A stretch of 64,000 nt of DNA from Talpa occidentalis (GCF_014898055.3 NW_023603184.1:113760615-113824614); one strand, 5' to 3'. Shown: positions 24,117 through 36,639, counted from the stretch's first letter. A program made the numbers and translations. Notes: a model not told the origin generated them from the letters alone.

Positions 24117-24423
24117 AAAACTGTAAAATCTGGGGGTCCCTGATGGGGCAGGCAGATGAGCGCAGTGCTGTGAGGCTGTCCGCAGCCTCTGTAGTGCTGG
24201 TTCGATCCCTGCTACCTGGGAGATACCCACATGGCGCGGCAGGCAGACCTCTCCTGTCTTGCCCGCTGCTCCTCTCAGCAGTGTATTTTGGTCAGTCTCT
24301 GTCTCTGGTGAATCCTATCACCCTCCTGCACATCTGGCCTGTACCCTGGTTCTTGTATAAATAAATAAATCTTAAAAAAAAATAAAGTACCTGTTTAAAA
24401 AAGAAACCAAAACTGTAAAATCT
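24117..24423 (+). mobile_element. tRNA-derived SINE with 15-base target duplication
   Basis: AAAACTGTAAAATCT is present at 24117-24131 and 24409-24423. Between them is a plus-strand SINE: head GGGGGTCCCTGATGGGGCAG, B box GGTTCGATCCC, body CCCACATGGCGCGGCAG, tail CTTGTATAAATAAATAAATC. The A box is mutated (GGGGCAGGCAGATGAGC). Confidence 0.96.
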
Positions 24424-25674
24424 TTTTAGATTAAATTTCTGAATGATGTTTATAGTTGTACCAGTTCATTCTGTCCCAACCATCTTTTTCTTCCTCTCCC
24501 TCATGGGGAGGTTTTCTTTCATTAATTCCCTAGTAGTGTAATTCAGTTTTCAAAAGCAGGAAGCAATCATTAAGAGTGGGCCAAATTCTGTTATATATTA
24601 AATGAGCTGAAAGTTTTCCTTGTTGTTCTCTCTTTGCAAATGGCAATGAATATTCATTAAGCTGGGGAAAGATTTGCCAGCTGCAAATCTTTGCAAGGTG
24701 TCCTAGTGCTCAAGCCAAAAGGAAAACAAAAGTTATAAAGCCTCTATTTATGTGTACTGTAAAGGATAAAGAAAATAAGCTAGCAAAAGTATTCTGGGGT
24801 GGGGGGGATCATGTTCTATCTCATATTTTAAAACACATGCACTTTTATTGTAACAAAATATGATTTTCAGATAGTCCAAGATCATTTGAAAATTACAAAA
24901 AGGGAAGGATATATTATGATAGTAATTCTTTGTTTGCCTTCTATGCTATAGAGCTCTAGATAAAAGCTAAAATTTAGAAACTAACTCCTTATATTTAGTC
25001 AATATGAGTGAGGATGGTACACTTCTGCCTTATGTAAGAACTGTATCCTCTTTATAAAAATCTGAGTTAAATTACTGAATATTAAATATTGAATATTAAA
25101 TGTACTGAACATCAAAATATTTAAGTGAATTCTGTATTCTTGTGTTGAGTGGTTAAATGAAATATGCTTATTTATTAGAAAAATAAGCTATCTGTATTAC
25201 AGTTATAATATAGTTCAAGATTTTTATATTTCTTTACATATGACTACTCCTACATTTTAATATATTGACCTGCAAAGAAAATTTGAAAGCTTTACCTTCA
25301 TTTTTCTCTATACTTTAGAGTGAGAATAAGTAAATTTAAAATCTGTTAATCTGTGTTTATAACAAATGAACATTTATTTACTTTAATAAAAACAGTAATA
25401 GAAATAAGTGAAACTATTATTTTGTTTCAAAATATATTTTTTATTTGCCCATAGAGTACACTCTTAGTAAAAAGAAGTTTTCCAGGAGCCAGTATTAGTT
25501 TACTGATTGCTTGGACCATTTGGTTATGGGGATTAGATTCATAGAGATAGAAATGACCAATTTCAATTACCACCTAGGCCATAGTTTTGTTTTTTGCTAA
25601 TTTGCATAGTTAATTATATAAGATGGACAATATCTTTCTAAATAATTGTTGCTCAAATGGTTATTATTAACCTG
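24424..25674. other. Single-copy intergenic; candidate regulatory stretch
   Basis: No repeats were recognised at 24430-24800. The stretch contains the palindrome at 24670-24690 (half-sites AGATTTGC and GCAAATCT around the E-box CAGCTG). It is followed by AT-rich sequence with no gene. Confidence 0.4.
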
Positions 25675-26045
25675 CTCCATTTTTTTATTGAGACATTTAT
25701 ATATAAACATAACTATTATTTAAATTTAAGGTCTACAATATGCTGATTTGATAAATATATATATATATTGCGATATGATACCATTGTACTAATAGCTAAC
25801 ACCTCTATCATATTACATAATTGTCATTTCTCTTTTTGTGATGGGAACAATAGAAATCTAGTTTCTTAGCAACTATGAAAGTTTATAAAACTTTTTTTTG
25901 TCTATATTCACTACGTTATGCATTAGATCTCCAGAATTTATTTTTCTACTGTTTACAAATTTGTATCCTTAAGTAACATCTCCAGTTTTCCTTTCACATA
26001 AATACTATTACCAGTTTTTTGGCTGGTTTTTGTTTGTTTGTTTGT
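25675..26045 (-). repeat. Old LINE-1 3' end, minus strand
   Basis: Plus-strand text TTTATTGAGACATTTATAT, then GATGGGAACAATAGAAATCT, TTCTTAGCAACTATGAAAGT, CATTAGATCTCCAGAA and TAACATCTCCAG, corresponds to antisense L1 3' UTR. It contains an (AT)n stretch near 25757-25768. Confidence 0.65.
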
Positions 26046-26939
26046 TTCCCTAAGACTCATGTTATCATCCATGGGAAAGTATTTTTCCTAAGTACAGTTA
26101 GTTCTGAAAAGACATTATTATAATTTCTGGAATTTACTCTTAGTGGTCATTTGCAAAGGATAAGAGATGGAAAATAGTTAATTGAGTTTAGAAACTGTTA
26201 GAAGTGGGGTAAATTTAATTTGGAATATATGGTATTAAAGGCATGAAATTAACTTCTCATAATGTTAGCTAACTTGTTTCAATTCTATCAATCTGTATTT
26301 AGCAGAAGCTTTTCCTAAGAATTTTATCACTTTTATGTTCTTAGTTATTCCTACATAAATTGTGACTGTAAATAATGTATTATTACTGCAACACAAGAAA
26401 GAAACACTAGTTGATAAAGAAGTATACATTTAAGCACAAAGCCACATCTCTTTGAAGAGTGTGAAAAAAGCTGGAATGCATGACTATTTATAGCTATTTT
26501 TAATTTCATTGATATTTGCAATTTCAAGAATTGTGATTCTTCAGACTATCTCAGACCACAAAGGGGCATCTTCCTCTCTTCCTCTTTCTTTTGTTTGAAC
26601 TTAGGTACATTTATCCTTTGAATTTCTAAAATTAGACATTCTTACAGAATTGGGATTTCAATGTTTGATATGAAAAAATCAACAGAAGTTGTGTTCTTAA
26701 TTTAACTGCTCTTTGTTTTGATATTTTTAATAGGTTTCCCCCCAAATATTTAAAGAATTTCATAAAATACACATATAAACTTAAACATGTAAATTGTCTC
26801 TGGGTTGCAACTAGAATGATGGATCCTTACCCTACTTTTATTTTCTGTTTAAATAGTGAACATTTTCTGTATTCTAGACCTCTGCAAGCTTCTCTAACGA
26901 GGCTGTAGGCACTAAGTGTCTTTTGTTAACTTGTACTGA
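26046..26939. other. Intergenic, nothing recognised
   Basis: AT-rich with no open frame above 60 codons and no recognisable repeat. Confidence 0.45.
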
Positions 26940-27205
26940 GCTAGTACAATGTGTAGGCTAGTAGCACAGTCTCTTGAGGAAGAGGACCTTCATTCAAATC
27001 CGGGATCTATTGCCTGTTGATGTCTGGAAATTTCAGGAAACTACTTAAGTACTCTGTACCTTCTGTCTCTTATTGATAAAATGGGGATCATAATAGTGTA
27101 CTCACTTCATAATGTCAACATATGAACTGATTGAATTAATATATGTAAAATGCTTAGAATAATCTGGGTATGTAGAAACACTAAACAAAATGTTAGCCGT
27201 CATCA
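26940..27205 (+). repeat. MIR SINE relic, near full length
   Basis: The order matches MIR: AGTAGCACAGTCTCTTGAGG, TTCAAATCCGGGATCTATTG, AAATTTCAGGAAACTACTTA, ATAAAATGGGGATCATAATA, ATGTAAAATGCTTAGAATAA, AAACACTAAACAAAATGTTA. Confidence 0.85.
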
Positions 27206-27299
27206 TTATTCTCACTTCCCTCCATCTATGGGAAGGGAAATATGTAGACCATGTATCCTACTTCTGCTTTCAAGCTCCTGGGTAATGCAAGGACAACTG

Positions 27300-27400
27300 A
27301 GAATATAAAAATTTTACAGTATCAGAGTAATTGTGAAGATTAAGTTGTAAAATACTTAGAAGAGTGCTAATCTATAGCACACTTAATAAAACACACTAAA
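27300..27400 (+). repeat. MIR 3' fragment
   Basis: ATTGTGAAGATTAAGTTGTA and AAATACTTAGAAGAGTGC match the 3' core of MIR (GTGAGGATTAAATG, AAAGCGCTTAGAACAGTGCC). Confidence 0.6.
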
Positions 27401-27639
27401 TGTATTCACTTAACTTTTATATTTTGCTTGATTAATGGAAATTATTGTTTTTTATTTGTTTACTTTTTAAACAAAAGACCACAGTACTGAATGGTGAATG
27501 AGTGACCATGAAATTTGATTTTTGTTAGTATATTAGAACGGTCTCTCAGTTTCTCTGGTTCTAGAATTTTTTAGTATACAGATGTTTTTAGTCAGTCATA
27601 TCTGAGATGCTAGTTCTCTTTTTTTCTAATTCAATGATC

Positions 27640-27800
27640 TTGGGCAATTTGCAAAAGTGCTGTGACTCTGAGTATCCTCATCTGCAAAATGGAGACATAA
27701 ATACTAGTCTGAGAAATGTATTGTGAAGATTGAAAAATAGATTTAGAATATTTAGTGTTATGTCCAACCCATAGGATAATACTAAATAAATGATGTTAGC
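27640..27800 (+). repeat. MIR SINE relic
   Basis: GATCTTGGGCAATTTGC, CCTCATCTGCAAAATGGAGA, TATTGTGAAGATTGAAAAAT and ATACTAAATAAATGATGTTA follow the MIR core and 3' end. Confidence 0.8.
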
Positions 27801-28610
27801 TAATCTCTAACATTTTATTAACAGTTCAATTTAAATTATACTGTTTGGCTGATCTCAGTTTTTCTTCTTGGTCTTACATGGCCAGTCCTTTCTTTGCTAT
27901 CAAGTCAAATGAGGTAACACACATATAGAACACATTGGTGACACAAAATGTCCTATACCCAAGTCATAATCTTATAATTAGCATTAATAACTCTCTACTA
28001 TGGCTATTATCGTCTTGACCTTAGACCATCTGTTTTCCTTTAAATGTTCTCTCAATATCCTTCTCTTGCATGACTTCAATGATCATCTTTCCAGGCCCTT
28101 GGGCATGAAATTTCAGTCTTCCCCATCTCCTCCTTCTCTCACTCTTTTCACAATCAAAATCTTACAAAATATTCCTCTGAGAAAAAGTTTTATTTCTTTT
28201 GTTCCTTTTCATCTATCCTTGTAGAATAATCTCTAGTGAAAGTCTCTATTCACATCATGCAGTTTGCTTTCAAATAAGTGCTCTCTTTGCCTTTGATAAA
28301 AACTCTCTACCTAACCTGCAGATTCTCTTATTCTTGATTTTGAAGTTCATTACTGAGGACCTAAGAGCATCAGGTCTGAAGTATCTGAGGACCAGATTCC
28401 CCTTTACTTACTTGACCTTCATTTTTTCTCTATTTCAGCCCATTCTTTCCTTCAATTTCCATGAATAAATTGAGTAATTTAAAGGTCTATTGTTATTGTC
28501 CATTTTGAATAGTAACAAATACAATAAATATGACTTTAATTTATATTATTGGATTAATATTGTTTTGAAAATTGGGCAGTATAAAATGCAACACATTTTC
28601 ATTTGTTCAA

Positions 28611-28676
28611 AATTTAGTAAAATTCTAACTCGAGACAATCTTAACATTGTTTCTTGAGTTAGAATATTACTAAATT
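28611..28676. other. Long imperfect hairpin (about 30-bp stem, 6-base loop)
   Basis: The left arm (28611-28639, AATTTAGTAA then AATTCTAACTCGAGACAAT) pairs with the right arm (28646-28676, ATTGTTTCTTGAGTTAGAAT then ATTACTAAATT). There are about two mismatches and a two-base bulge, and the loop is CTTAAC. The size fits a small pre-miRNA-like hairpin or a tiny terminal-inverted-repeat element. I do not recognise the sequence as a known miRNA or MITE. Confidence 0.6.
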
Positions 28677-31504
28677 AACATCACTTAAACATGACTTAGA
28701 AACTGTTTTCTTGCATAAATGTACATGGATGTATTAATAATGTAATAACCACAAATTTTAAGCAAAAATGACAATATTTTAATACACACAAAATGCCACA
28801 TATTCAATATGAAAAGTGTTTTCTAGCTACATATGGGTTTGTTCAACTCACTGCACAAACAGTGGCTGGGAAAGTACAAATCAATCTGTGATTCCTTTAA
28901 AATTGGGAGTGATTCCAACGTAATGAATCAAGAAAGGGGAGTGGGAAAAAAGGGAAGGTTTGAAAAACATTATTCCAGTGGCATTTGTCTTCTTTGCTAA
29001 TCTTAATTTTTGCTATAACAGATCCATAAACTTATGACATTCTGAGTTGGATTGAATTCAGCTGTTTAGAGAACAGTAATTATAATTACTGTCCTCAAGC
29101 CAAGATAACAAAACACCAATTGTGACTAGCCAAGAAGCCTGGAATTCACAAACCACATTATATTTATTTATTTCTTCATGTTGGCTGTTTATCAGGAAGT
29201 GACTTCAGTAAAGAAAAGCTGTAATTCATTTATTTAGTAAAATTCTGAGCATGGTAAATATTCTATACAATATTCAGAGTATTTTTCTTTCAAATTATTT
29301 GTAGATTCTCACTACACTTGTTTAAAACTTTTTTAAATTATTTAGAAACTAAATTCATGATAACATGGGAAAATTTGTTTTTTAACTTCTTTGTTGTTTT
29401 TGTTTCTGAAATATCTTATTGATCTATGTACAATATTTAATATGTAATTTCTTTATCATAGGATTTTTTAGGGAAAAATATTTAGTAACACATAGTTGTG
29501 CAATTCTATTGGCCAATAAAGAACTAATAATACAGGGGAGTAAATACTCTGCAGTTAGGCATTCTGTTATCTTTGCTCACCATTGCCTCTCCTGCAGTGG
29601 TGACTTGGTCAGCGTAGGAACTGAAAAAATATTTGTTGACCAAATGAGTGAATAAAAAAGAACATGATTATAAATCAGGTAGGATTTTCACTTGCCACTG
29701 AACAAAATCTGGAGCAATAATTCCTAGTAAATATCAGTTTTCTGAATACAAACCTTTACCCTTGCAAGAAAGTAGAAACAGATCACTGAAATACGCACTG
29801 TATCTTTCACAAAACTGTATCGCTAAAGCCAAATATTTTATTCTTTAAAGAGGCCAGTGGATTCTTCCTTGAGGAATATTTATTCTTTATTATGCAATTA
29901 TAACGTACTTATAATCTTTAAGCCAAAACATATTTTAGAAATTATACATGGATAGACTATAGTTTGTAGTCCTAGAAATAGCATAACAAGAGCAACCATA
30001 GCTGATAACTTATTATGAAGGCCTGAAGCACTAAAACTAAGGAACAGATCTAGAGGAAGAGATGGAATTCATAGTGATGAATCTACACATTCATTTAAGG
30101 TTGCATGCAGATTATATTAATGATCATCATTTTAAAAGAATAAGATATTTAAATAAACAATTTATTTGAAATAATTAAAATTTCATTATGGTTTACCAAA
30201 ATTTTGAACTAGTGTAAATGATTATTACACTGACCACCATCATATTAAGCTTAAAGGAGATTTGAAATAATTTGAAAAGGATAATTGAATAAAACTTTGG
30301 CATGTTAATATTTATGCATGCAGAAATTCCAATTATTATACATTTATTGCGTTAAGGATGGAGACACAGATAAATAAAAACAGTACGGTGTAGATTCCAA
30401 AACTTATTGCTATTTCAGTATGGAACCACAGATATAATCACTGTGTGAACATGAATCCTTTGGGAGGAGAAAACAGAACTACTTGCCTGAAAGAGTGAGG
30501 AAAGGCGGTGGATAGAATATACTTTCAAAGGGACTTGGATTAAGAGCAAGAGTTTGCTGGGAGGAGGAGGTGGAAAAGGGTAGTCCAAGCACAACCTTCT
30601 GGAAGTGTGTTACATACTCAAAGATGAGAAGTTCAGTATTTTTTGCACAAAACCATGGCAAGTGGAGGTAAGAGTGGGTAGAGAAGTAAGCTGTGGACAG
30701 ATAACAGAAGACCTAAAATTCTGTGCAACATAATTTGGTCTTTATACTGCAGATAATGGTAAAGCAGATGCCTTAGGCAGAAAAATAAAATGATCTGATT
30801 TGATCTGGATAAGAGAATATTAAATATTGGAAGCAGCATGTGGATTATTGCATAGCAATAGAAGAGATCAGCAGAAGGGGGCTGTGTTGGAAGGAGATAA
30901 TGCACCAAAGTGAAAGGCTTTAAGGAATTGAGCTAAGGCAGTGGAAGAGGAAGACAGAACAAAATTCCTGAGACATTGGTGAGAAAAGATTAATAGGCAA
31001 TGGTGGTTAATTGAAGAGATATGCAGGAAAAGACATGTTTTTAGAGTATTCTTAAAATTTGAGCTTAAGCAAAGACAGAGAAGATGGCAATGCACATTAA
31101 ATATAGAATATTGGAGAAGACAAAATAATAGCAAAGGTATTTATGCTTTACACATATTGATACAAAATGATGGTAAAATAGCTCAATATTTCCAATAGGA
31201 AGTTTTCTCCTTCTTTGCTCCCCCTTCTTTCTTGTCTTTGTGTTCAATATAAATGTGATAGGTGAATCCATGACACTTATTAGCATCACCTAGAAAGGAT
31301 GGATATGATTGGAGGAAGTAATAAAAACAGTCAATAACCTTCATTTGCGCAGTAATCAGATGAACAGTTAGTAAAGGTAACAGATAAAATGATCATAAAA
31401 GTAGGTAGGGAAAAATAAAGTTAGATTAGAGTTTGAAGAAGTCTGCCCAAGAAAATTATGTAGAGGCTGAGGAATGAAAGAAAACATGTACCCCTATCAA
31501 AGAT
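28677..31504. other. Intergenic; candidate conserved block near 29.0-29.25 kb
   Basis: No repeats were recognised at 28860-29260. That block contains a perfect 20-base palindrome (29073-29092) with homeodomain-type TAATTA cores, and GGAAGTGACTTCAGTAAAG (ETS core with an adjacent bZIP-like half-site) near 29197. A short L2/MIR-like 3' end (AAATATTTGTTGACCAAATG) is at about 29620-29650. Open frames at 30479-31289 on the minus strand have no family resemblance. Confidence 0.4.
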
Positions 31505-31630
31505 TCTGATTAATGCATTCATTCATTTATTTATATTTATCAGTAAATATTTATCAGAACTTTTCTACGTGCCTTGATTTGGGAAACACATCAGGTGAAT
31601 ATCACAATGCACATTGCAGTGAAAAAAGAT
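31505..31630 (+). repeat. L2-like relic
   Basis: TGCATTCATTCATTTATTTA, AGTAAATATTTATCAGAA and TTTCTACGTGCCTTGATTTG resemble the repeat pattern CAACAAATATTTATTGAGCG, CTACTATGTGCCAGGCAC. Confidence 0.5.
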
Positions 31631-31728
31631 TCTATCAATAGTTTTCCAAGAAAAGTAGTTATGAGTAGATTATCATACTTACATTCAGGCATTACATTGC
31701 AATTTCCTCCTTAAGAACATTTCCTTCA

Positions 31729-31990
31729 GGGCCTTCCTGGTTGCACAAGGGGTTAAGATGCAACCTATGAAGCTATCCATAGCCACTGCAGCATGAGTTC
31801 TATCCCCAGCCAGGGAGCAACCCACATGGCACAGCAGACCTCTCTTGACTCACCCACTGCTCCCTCAGCAGTGTATTTCACTCAGTCTACCTGTTCTGCT
31901 CCCTGCTCTGTCTTTGGTGAATCCTCTCACCCCCCACACCTCTGGCCTGTACCTCACTCTTGTATGATTAAATAAATCTTTTTTAAAAAA
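31729..31990 (+). mobile_element. tRNA-derived SINE, plus strand, older subtype
   Basis: The head GGGCCTTCCTGGTTGCACAA, a decayed B box (GAGTTCTATCCCC), CCCACATGGCACAGCAGACC and tail CTTGTATGATTAAATAAATC are present. The flanks GAACATTTCCTTCA (31715-31728) and GAATATTTCTCCTTCA (31991-32006) look like a diverged target duplication. Confidence 0.93.
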
Positions 31991-32427
31991 GAATATTTCT
32001 CCTTCAAATATACATTTCATTATATGGCACATATCTGGTCCATACCCTCTTTATAGTAAAAAAAGACATGAACCAAATGGGGTTTTTTATCAAAATAGTT
32101 GGTAAATATTTGGTTATTTGGAATAATTCTGTAGAAAATTCTAATCATTCCCACCACCACATACTCATTCACAACAGTTACCCATCATTACCTAAAATCC
32201 TGGATAAAATGGTAATTGTGTAAATGAACTTTATTTATCATTTGGAAACAAACATTCCCCACATATTTTGACTAGTAATCTTTAAAAACAAATGAAAAAT
32301 CTAGTTTTTATTAAAATAAAAGTCTAGATCATATATGATCCCTCACATTCTCATTATGGCCATAATACTCTTAGACAAGTGAGTTGATCTTTCATCAGTT
32401 CCACAATAGGTAAATTAAGAATTATAT

Positions 32428-32693
32428 GGGCCTCCCCTAGTAGCGCAGCGCTTGAGTGCTGGGCTGTGAAGCTGCCTGCAGCCTCTGCAGCACCGGTTTG
32501 ATCCCGGGCCGCCAGCGAGGGTCCCACATGGCGTGCAGACCTCTCCTGCTGCACCCATTGCTCCCCTCAGCAGTGTACTTCATCAGTCTGCCTGTTCTGC
32601 ACCCCGCTCTGGCTCTGGTGAGTTCTCTCACCCTCCTGCGCTTCTGACTGTACCCAGTGCTTGTATAAATAAATAAATAAATCTTAAAAAAAA
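32428..32693 (+). mobile_element. tRNA-derived SINE, plus strand, younger subtype
   Basis: The head GGGCCTCCCCTAGTAGCGCA, B box GGTTTGATCCC, CCCACATGGCGTGCAGACC and tail TATAAATAAATAAATAAATC are present. AAGAATTAT flanks both sides (32417-32425 and 32694-32702). It lacks the ~20-base TGCTCCCCGGCCACC segment after the B box seen in the 20900 copy. Confidence 0.95.
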
Positions 32694-32703
32694 AAGAATT
32701 ATG

Positions 32704-35700
32704 ATACCTTCCTTGCAGAATTATGAATTAAGAGGAAATGAACTAATATGTAAGAAATAGTTAAGAAAAAGTTTGGCAAAATAAAATTTTGATAAATAGT
32801 AATTGTTAATATAACAGTATCTAGCAGAATACATAATATTCAAAATATAGTAGTGTTTAATAAACCTAATCCTAAAGCTCTGTTTATTAAGATGTCCTCC
32901 ATTTCTTAGTATCTCACTAGACAATAAAAACACCTTAACTAAATTTAATTCGAACAAAACCCTAATATTTATTTTTGCCTTCTTGCTGAGGAGCAAAAAA
33001 CAACAAACAAGCAAAAAAGTACAAAGATTCAACAGATTAAACAAATTGGCCAGGCAGATAATGACAGAACTAGGATTTACAAATTGTCCTTTCTAACTCA
33101 AAATCTTTTGCAACTAAACAGCACATGACCCAGGCTGTGTCTCCTTTAAAACTCATTACCCCCCAAATTTTCTCCATCTTCTGATTTCTTTCTATTCTTA
33201 TTTTTTACATATTCTGGAAATTGTTACCAGGTATCCAAAAATTAAATTGATTTTCTGAAACTCCTTTAATATGTGCTCCCAATCAGTTACATGGGAAGAT
33301 TCACCTCACAGTCTCACATATGGGTCTTTATTATAAAAGCTCTCTAGGAGTATCAATGACTTTTATTATTATATTTATTATGATTTTATACATTTAATAT
33401 CTTAAAGCATTCTCACCAGGACTAATACTTTCTCTCTTCCTGACAGTCACATTATCTATTAAATGAAAGTAGTCACTCTAAATAGTGTATCTCATGGACA
33501 GAAAATGGGAAAATATTAAGTCATAAAGCAATAATTAGCAATGTAAGTTTTGGTATATTATCTTTTTCTTACTTTCCAGGTGAAATATCAATAGGATAAT
33601 ATTAAATTGATCAAGTGATTGACTATCATCATTTACTACTTAAGTGCTCATCCCTTCTGTACAATAGAAAAGATTAGAGAATACTAATCTCTAATTTTAT
33701 TCTAAGGTTCTACTAATAATTCCCCCACTGCTTATTCTCTACTAGAGTAAATCTTGGAATGTCTTAGAGATCTTGGATTCTAATGAAAGCTTTCATTTGT
33801 TTTTATAAAGAAAAAAAAAGGAAACTAAGAAATCGTTTTTTTTTTTTATAGCTTAGAATCTGTATTTCAATCATTCTCTCTGCTGTTTCTTTTGTCAGCA
33901 AAAAAAATAATGTTTAACAGTGAAATGATCCAGGCCCTATCTTTGAGAAATCTAAGTGGTTCTTTACTTGGGATTCTCAAATTCTAAATGCCTGCAGTCA
34001 AATTTGGCAAGACTTGTATTTACTAAATTCATTTTCTGGTTTTTCTACATATTTTACAATGTAGCTCCATTGTGAGTTCTGGTAGCTGTCCAATACCATG
34101 GGCATATTGTTTGATTTTACAAATCTCTCTCTGCCTAACATGCATTATTGTTGGTTCTCTCTACTATCATTCACTATGGATACTTCTATGTTGAATCAAT
34201 ATTACGTCTCCTTTAAATATGTATGCTAAACTTGAATCAGAAGCAAAGAACATGTGTACAGTGGATACTGGAGAATGGAATGATGCTAGAATTCTGAGGT
34301 GGACATAAATTTTGAGAACATAGTATATAAAAAACACCATGTATATTGATTTACAGTTATACAGTCTTTTTTTTCTTTCAGCTCTTGTTTGTGCCTCTGT
34401 CTCTTCTGCTAGAAAGGATTGCTAAATATATAGTCATCCATTAATACTTAAATGTAATTCAGGAGCTAAATGTTAATAAAAATCCTCAGTCACATGGAGG
34501 AATGTTTGTAAAACAAGAGAGCTTATCAGCACACAACTTGTTTTTCTATACTTTTCCCTGAGAAGAAATCAATATGCTCAAGAGGAAAATTAAAGATCCC
34601 ACAGGCAATTAAACTAATTTGGAGCAAGATTAACTCTGAATTACAAGTGAAAAACCAACCTTCCAAATTTAAATCAATTACAGAGGAAAAGATTCATCAA
34701 TATTCATCATTTCATATCAATTTATATGTAGTTGGATATGTAAATTTCCTCTCTTAGACAGGTTTCAGGAAAGTGAGCAAAGTGACCTAAGGAATAAAGG
34801 GAATAGAGTGAGTTCCCTATCAGTGCCATGACCAATCATTACTCAGAAGAGAGACTAGACATGAATGGTACTTAGAGACACTGAGTTTTCAATGATGTAC
34901 ATTTGAAAATACCAAAACCTTTTGACTTAGTTTGATTTCTTGAATATAGCATCTTGACTAATTGCAAGGATTTCTTTCCTTATTTAAGGTAAAAATGCAT
35001 TCTTTTTTGTAATAGTATTGCTGTTTTCTATTGATTTTTGCATTGACTTGTATTGTTAACATTATGAGAGAAGATGACCTGCTTAAAATATAAATCTTCA
35101 TACAGTGAGTTTGCTATGCTTTAATAACAAAATTTGAGAATTTCTTTTTAACGTGTATGATCTTGAAATTTTGTTGAACTACTCAGTTTTAATTTTGAGT
35201 CCCTCGTGAATTTCAATCAACAATTAATGCACATAAAAGTATGAATTTTCTTTTCATCTAAATTCATGAATCTCATGAATTCTATTCACAAACACCTAGG
35301 GAAAAGGAACCTTTATAAGATGAGTGACTTTCAGCCCATCTAAAAAATATGCAAATACCGTAATCTGATAAAAATGATACCTTGTAAAACAACATAGAAG
35401 ACAGGATATAAATCAAATGTGTTTTGGGAACCATAGAATAAATTGTTCTCCCCTAGGGCACCTCGTGGCCTAACACCTGTGACATAAAGCTTAGCTGATC
35501 TAATGGTTTGCTGGAAATTACCAGCACTGCTACATATATTCCTGTATAACCACAGAAAACTTTCATATTCATTATGGTCTTCTTTCCACATGGAGTCTTA
35601 CCTGTCACTTTATGCATTAACTGTCAGCTCTCAATTCTTTAGAACTTCTTAGTAACATTGAGTTTTTGACTCCTCTTTCATGTTGTCACTGCAGTCCCAT

Positions 35701-36091
35701 TTAAGGAAACGGATATCCAAAGATCGCATAAACAAGTAAAGGTCATGGAGCACAATTTGGGGCCATGACCCCCACATTTCTTATGTATTCTGACCTTGCT
35801 GGCCATGGCTGTGAGGGATAGTGAGTCAATAGGACCTGGCCTGATCACAATTTGAGAGAGCTTGGTGGTGATTCCAGCTGAGTGAAAAGAGTGGGAAAGG
35901 ATTCTATTTCAAATACTGCTGACAGCTCAAACAGGAAATAATCAGAATATAAAAGGGTGAATCTACTTTCATCAGACAATACATAGTCAGAAGAAGATAA
36001 TGTCACTATTTTATAGATGAGACATGAAAACAAGAATTTTTGCCAATTCCTTATTTCAGATGCTATTATTTTAAAACCACGTCTTTGCCTT
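32704..36091. other. Intergenic, nothing recognised
   Basis: AT-rich sequence of about 3.4 kb without recognisable SINE, L1 or coding exon. Open frames at 32721-33044 and 35340-35591 (minus) show no motif or conservation-like pattern. Confidence 0.45.
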
Positions 36092-36105
36092 TCAGCTCTT
36101 TATTT

Positions 36106-36226
36106 TTATTATTTATTTATTTAATTTGTGGGACCCTCGCCAGCAGTCAGGGAACAAACCGGCGCTGCAGAGGCTGCGGGCAGCCTCGCAGCCCAGCGCT
36201 CAACCGCTGGGCCACCAGGGGAGGCC
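36106..36226 (-). mobile_element. Truncated SINE, minus strand (outer member of a nested pair)
   Basis: The antisense head and tRNA region are present (GTGGGACCCTCGCCAGCAGT, AACCGGCGCTGCAGAGGC, CTCAACCGCTGGGCCACCAG, GGAGGCC), but the 3' body between the tRNA part and the ATTTATTTATTTAA tail is missing. The left flank TCAGCTCTTTATTT (36092-36105) is matched after the neighbouring SINE at 36501-36514. Confidence 0.9.
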
Positions 36227-36235
36227 CTCTTTATT

Positions 36236-36500
36236 TTTATTTTTTTTTAAGATTTATTTATTTATTTATACAAGTGCTGGGTACAGCCAGAAGCATGGGA
36301 GGGTGAGAGAATTCACCAGAGCCATAGCGGGGAACAGAACAGGCAGAGTGACGAAGAAATGCACTACTGTGGGCGTGGCAGGAGAGGTCTGACGCGCCAT
36401 GTGGGACCCTTGCTGGTGGCCGGGGAACGAACCAGCGCTGCAAAGGTTGCCGGCAGCTTCGCAGCCCAGCGCTCAACCACTGCGCCTCCAGGGGAGGCCC
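36236..36500 (-). mobile_element. tRNA-derived SINE, minus strand (second of nested pair)
   Basis: Full-length antisense copy: T-run, AAGATTTATTTATTTATTTA, CAAGTGCTGGGTACAGCCAG, GGTGAGAGAATTCACC, CGCCATGTGGGACCC, AACCAGCGCTGC (antisense B box region), CGCTCAACCACTGCGCCTCC, GGGGAGGCCC. It lies directly next to the truncated copy. CTCTTTATTT-type target text precedes it at 36227-36236 and follows it at 36505-36514. Confidence 0.95.
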
Positions 36501-36639
36501 TCAGCTCTTTATTTGACAGAATTTTGCCCCAAACTCTTGATTAAAGGACAGTAAGAGGTCTTCTAAAGGACTTTCTTATAAAATATTTATATTCTATTTT
36601 ATTTCTTGTAACTCTGAAGAGTTTGTCAACAAAATGGAC

